DNA of 64,000 nt from Flavobacterium silvisoli (GTDB lineage: Bacteria > Bacteroidota > Bacteroidia > Flavobacteriales > Flavobacteriaceae): the NCBI RefSeq assembly GCF_004329815.1, contig NZ_SJPE01000007.1, positions 62,001 through 126,000 on the forward strand, written 5' to 3'. The notes under the pieces are model-generated. The model was not told the DNA's origin, ran no database searches, and saw nothing but the letters and a program-made list of their open reading frames with translations. Below are positions 61,541-64,000 of this stretch, one piece after another. Position 1 is the stretch's first letter. Each line of letters opens with the position of its first letter. The position numbers were made by a program, and so were the translations under genes.

Positions 61541-62611
61541 TTGAAAAAAACAATTGCTATTCTCCTGCTACTTACCGGCCTCTACACTCATGCCCAAGCG
61601 GTTAGAAAATACTCCAACGAATTCATGAATATTGGGGTTGATGCCGCTGCACTGGGGATGTCAAATGCAGTTACCGCTTTTTCGGGCAATGTAAATTCGG
61701 GATATTGGAACCCGGCCGGACTGATGCAGTTGGAAAACAGTGAAGCCGCCCTGATGCACGCCAGTTATTTCGCCAATATTGCCCAATACGATTATGCCGG
61801 CTATGCCAAAAAAATTGACGACAGAAGCGCCTGGGGTGTTTCGCTCATTCGGTTTGGGGTGGATGACATTTTGAATACGACGCAGTTAATAGACAGCGAA
61901 GGTAATATTGATTACAACCGAATCAGTCTGTTCTCAACTGCCGATTACGGCTTGACTTTTTCCTATGCCCGACGTCCTACTTTGATCGAAGGGCTGCGTT
62001 ACGGGGTTAATGCCAAAGTCATTCGCAGAATCATTGGCGACTTTGCTAATTCATGGGGGTTTGGTTTTGATTTTGGTTTGCAGTATGAAAAAGACAACTG
62101 GTATTACGGTATCATGCTTCGGGATATTACCACTACTTACAACGTTTGGGCCATTGATGAAGATAAATACAATGCTATAAAAGACGCTGTAGCCGGACAA
62201 AATCAGGAACCGCCTGAAAGTACCGAGATTACGCTGCCTAAAGCACAATTGGGCATTGCTCGAAAATTTGAATTTCATTACGATTATACCTTGCTTGCTG
62301 CCGTAAACCTCAACATGCAGTTCGCCCGAACTAACGACCTCATTGCTTCAGACGCAGTAAGTATTGACCCGGCCTTGGGACTTGAATTCGGGTATACTGA
62401 TTTGGTTTTTCTCCGTGCCGGTGTGGGTAATTTTCAAAACGTAGAACAGATTGACGGCAGTAAAAAAGTGAACTTTCAACCCAATATTGGTTTAGGATTC
62501 AAATACAAAGGCATTCAGGTAGACTATGCGCTGACCGATTTGGGTGACCAAAGTGCCGCACTTTACTCGAACATCTTTTCGGTAAAGGTAGATTTGAGTA
62601 TTTTTCAATAA
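61541..62611 (+). CDS. PorV/PorQ-family outer-membrane protein (PorV2-like)
   Basis: 356 residues starting at TTG 61541 (MKKTIAILLLLTGLYTHA, cleavage before QAVR). A longer TTG frame from 61478 lacks a signal peptide. The mature barrel has NEFMNIGVDAAALGMSNAVTAFSGNVNSGYWNPAGLMQLEN, the hallmark of the PorV/PorQ family (UPF0164), which serve as type IX secretion shuttle or anchoring components. The final strand is IFSVKVDLSIFQ. This links to the T9SS cargo genes in the window. Cargo specificity is unknown. Confidence 0.88.
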   Translation: MKKTIAILLLLTGLYTHAQAVRKYSNEFMNIGVDAAALGMSNAVTAFSGNVNSGYWNPAGLMQLENSEAALMHASYFANIAQYDYAGYAKKIDDRSAWGVSLIRFGVDDILNTTQLIDSEGNIDYNRISLFSTADYGLTFSYARRPTLIEGLRYGVNAKVIRRIIGDFANSWGFGFDFGLQYEKDNWYYGIMLRDITTTYNVWAIDEDKYNAIKDAVAGQNQEPPESTEITLPKAQLGIARKFEFHYDYTLLAAVNLNMQFARTNDLIASDAVSIDPALGLEFGYTDLVFLRAGVGNFQNVEQIDGSKKVNFQPNIGLGFKYKGIQVDYALTDLGDQSAALYSNIFSVKVDLSIFQ

Positions 62612-62619
62612 ACCGTTAA

Positions 62620-63768
62620 ATGAATTCGATGGTAAAATCTAAAATTTACGCTCTTTTTTTGCTGTTTTTTATCTTAAAAAGCGGTATAATATTCGGACAA
62701 ATGGCATTGGCGGAAACTGCTAAAGTCAGTATTTTAACCTGTGAGGAAGGAAACGAGCTCTACTCGCTTTTCGGGCATACTGCCATCCGGATAAAAGACG
62801 ATGCTAATGCATTGGACGTAGTGTACAACTACGGTACCTTCGATTTCAAAACCGATAATTTTTATCTGAAATTCATCAAAGGCGATTTACAATATTTTGT
62901 TTCGGCTTATTCATTTAATGAGTTTTATTACGAATACACTATGGAAAACCGCTCTATATATGAGCAAAATCTCAAACTCACTACGCTGCAAAAACAGCAA
63001 CTTTTTGATGTATTGAATAAAAGCCTGGATTCTGATGAAAAGTATTACACGTATAAATTCATCGACCGAAACTGCACCAATATGGTTGTGGATAAAATCA
63101 ATCAGGTATTGGGAGAAAACTGCATCGTAAAAACCACCGAAAAAAATAAAAGCTACCGGGAAATACTGTTCCCGTATCTAGAAAATCACTTTTACGAAAA
63201 TCTGGGCATCAATATCATTTTCGGCAAAAAAACTGATGATGAAGGAACGAGATTATTCCTTCCTAACCAGTTCATGGAAAGTTTAAAAGTAGCTGAATAC
63301 AAAGGAAAAGCACTGTCTGAACAACCCGTTTCGATATTAAAAGCCGAGCCGGTTGCCCCACAAAAATCGGTTTGGAATAACTTTAGCTCGTTTTGTTTAG
63401 TGTTGGGATTAATCGTATTTACCCGAAAAAGTTGGGTTTACCTCACCTACTTCACGTTTATTGGTTTATTGGGTGTCTTTTTATCGTTGGTTGGTTTTTA
63501 TTCGCTGCACGAAGAAGTAGCTTGGAATTACAACGCCTTGCTTTTCAATCCGCTGTTGTTGGTCTTTGTCTATTTGTACTGGAAAAAGAACTTCATGTGG
63601 GCCAAAAATGTCGCACTGATTAATCTTTTGCTGTTAACGTTTTACAGCGTTTACCTGATCAACAAACCCAACTTCATCATGTTTCTGCCGATGATTATCA
63701 GCTCATTTTTGATGTTGTTTTATTTCATGAGAAAAACCAATTCGGGCTTATTGGCCACGGTAAAATAA
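62620..63768 (+). CDS. DUF4105 membrane protein, possible lipoprotein N-acyltransferase
   Basis: 382 residues (or 379 from the second ATG at 62629). An N-terminal signal or anchor (ALFLLFFILKSGIIFG) is followed by a periplasmic DUF4105 domain (about 30-230) with CEEGNELYSLFGHTAIRIKD and FIDRNCTNMVVDKINQVLG, whose H and C residues look catalytic. The last 130 residues form four or five membrane helices. Lnb, a lipoprotein N-acyltransferase described in Bacteroides, is to my knowledge also a DUF4105 protein, so that activity is possible but not shown. It starts 8 bp after the PorV2-like gene. Confidence 0.82.
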   Translation: MNSMVKSKIYALFLLFFILKSGIIFGQMALAETAKVSILTCEEGNELYSLFGHTAIRIKDDANALDVVYNYGTFDFKTDNFYLKFIKGDLQYFVSAYSFNEFYYEYTMENRSIYEQNLKLTTLQKQQLFDVLNKSLDSDEKYYTYKFIDRNCTNMVVDKINQVLGENCIVKTTEKNKSYREILFPYLENHFYENLGINIIFGKKTDDEGTRLFLPNQFMESLKVAEYKGKALSEQPVSILKAEPVAPQKSVWNNFSSFCLVLGLIVFTRKSWVYLTYFTFIGLLGVFLSLVGFYSLHEEVAWNYNALLFNPLLLVFVYLYWKKNFMWAKNVALINLLLLTFYSVYLINKPNFIMFLPMIISSFLMLFYFMRKTNSGLLATVK

Positions 63769-64000
63769 AACCGTACTGAAAGTTTTGAAAATGATGTTAA
63801 AATCGAGGAAGAGACTTCGGTGTTTGATGTAATACAAATCATATTGCAGTTTTATCAAACTGTCTTCAATAGTGGCACCATAAGAATAATTCACTTGTGC
63901 CCATCCGGTTAAACCCGGTTTTATAACGTGACGGGTTTCGTAAAAAGGCATGACTTCAGCAATTTCATTTACAAATACCGGTCGTTCGGGTCTTGGTCCT
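63748..64000 (-). CDS. Sugar transferase, C-terminal end (partial)
   Basis: Only the C-terminal end is inside the window; the frame is open to base 64000. The product contains GPRPERPVFVNEI, then HVIKPGLTGWAQVNYSYGATIEDSLIKLQYDLYYIK and FLDFNIIFKTF, the conserved end of bacterial sugar (phospho)transferases of the WcaJ/WbaP type, which start exopolysaccharide or O-antigen synthesis on undecaprenyl phosphate. Its last 21 bp overlap the convergent DUF4105 gene. Confidence 0.92.
   Translation of the reverse strand, partial: GPRPERPVFVNEIAEVMPFYETRHVIKPGLTGWAQVNYSYGATIEDSLIKLQYDLYYIKHRSLFLDFNIIFKTFSTVLFYRGQ

Overview
The window is a chromosomal segment of a Bacteroidota bacterium, most probably a Flavobacterium or close relative in Flavobacteriaceae. 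The reasons are: AT-rich DNA; promoters with the Bacteroidota -7 box TAnnTTTG and an upstream TTG; type IX secretion (T9SS) sorting domains of types A and B; a PorV-like protein; an archaeal/eukaryal-type prolyl-tRNA synthetase; STN-type TonB-dependent receptor regulation by FecI/FecR; and many signal peptides ending in A-Q or G-Q. Most genes are core housekeeping genes. No prophage, insertion sequence, CRISPR array or clear island is visible.

Layout. 1-8000: recG, then a three-gene RND efflux operon. 8001-8543: a gene-poor stretch with an array of 21-bp repeats. 8544-10725: DinB-like protein, a secreted protein of unknown role, bestrophin. 10828-17717: pheT, typA (convergent), a PAS histidine kinase plus single-domain response regulator, rpsT. 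17871-18037: two identical tRNA-Glu genes. 18120-23726: proS, a Trp/Tyr/Gly-rich lipoprotein, a FadL/OmpP1-like barrel, rimO. 23764-26740: a CHASE4 hybrid kinase overlapping a small barrel gene. 26945-31048: apbE facing a five-gene operon (OB-fold protein, DUF5777 barrel, monohaem lipoprotein, YceI-like protein, DUF2271 protein with a T9SS tail). 31192-42666: radical SAM/B12-type protein, large T9SS surface protein, DUF4369 lipoprotein, M61 peptidase, DUF2805, sterol-desaturase-like hydroxylase, AlkB-like, aqpZ. 42964-47185: tRNA-Thr, manA, peroxiredoxin, queD, idi, msrBA. 47217-52204: TonB receptor, FecR, sigma factor and a Kazal-domain lipoprotein. 52344-60464: secreted protein, FAD dehydrogenase, recQ, then kdsD-tatC-CMD-lptB-DUF5808. 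60481-60717: six-copy 42-bp hairpin array. 60715-64000: pssA, PorV-like protein, DUF4105 membrane protein and the cut end of a sugar transferase gene.

The most interesting block is 26945-31048. The DUF2271 protein carries a D-x-x-T-G-A-T motif, the signature of proteins that receive covalent FMN from ApbE, and the apbE gene lies next to it. The same protein ends in a T9SS type A sorting domain, and its operon encodes an outer-membrane barrel and a haem lipoprotein. This suggests a surface-exposed flavoprotein coupled to an outer-membrane redox module. The two repeat arrays (periods 21 and exactly 42 bp, whole helical turns) and the Kazal/sigma/TonB neighbourhood are also worth follow-up.
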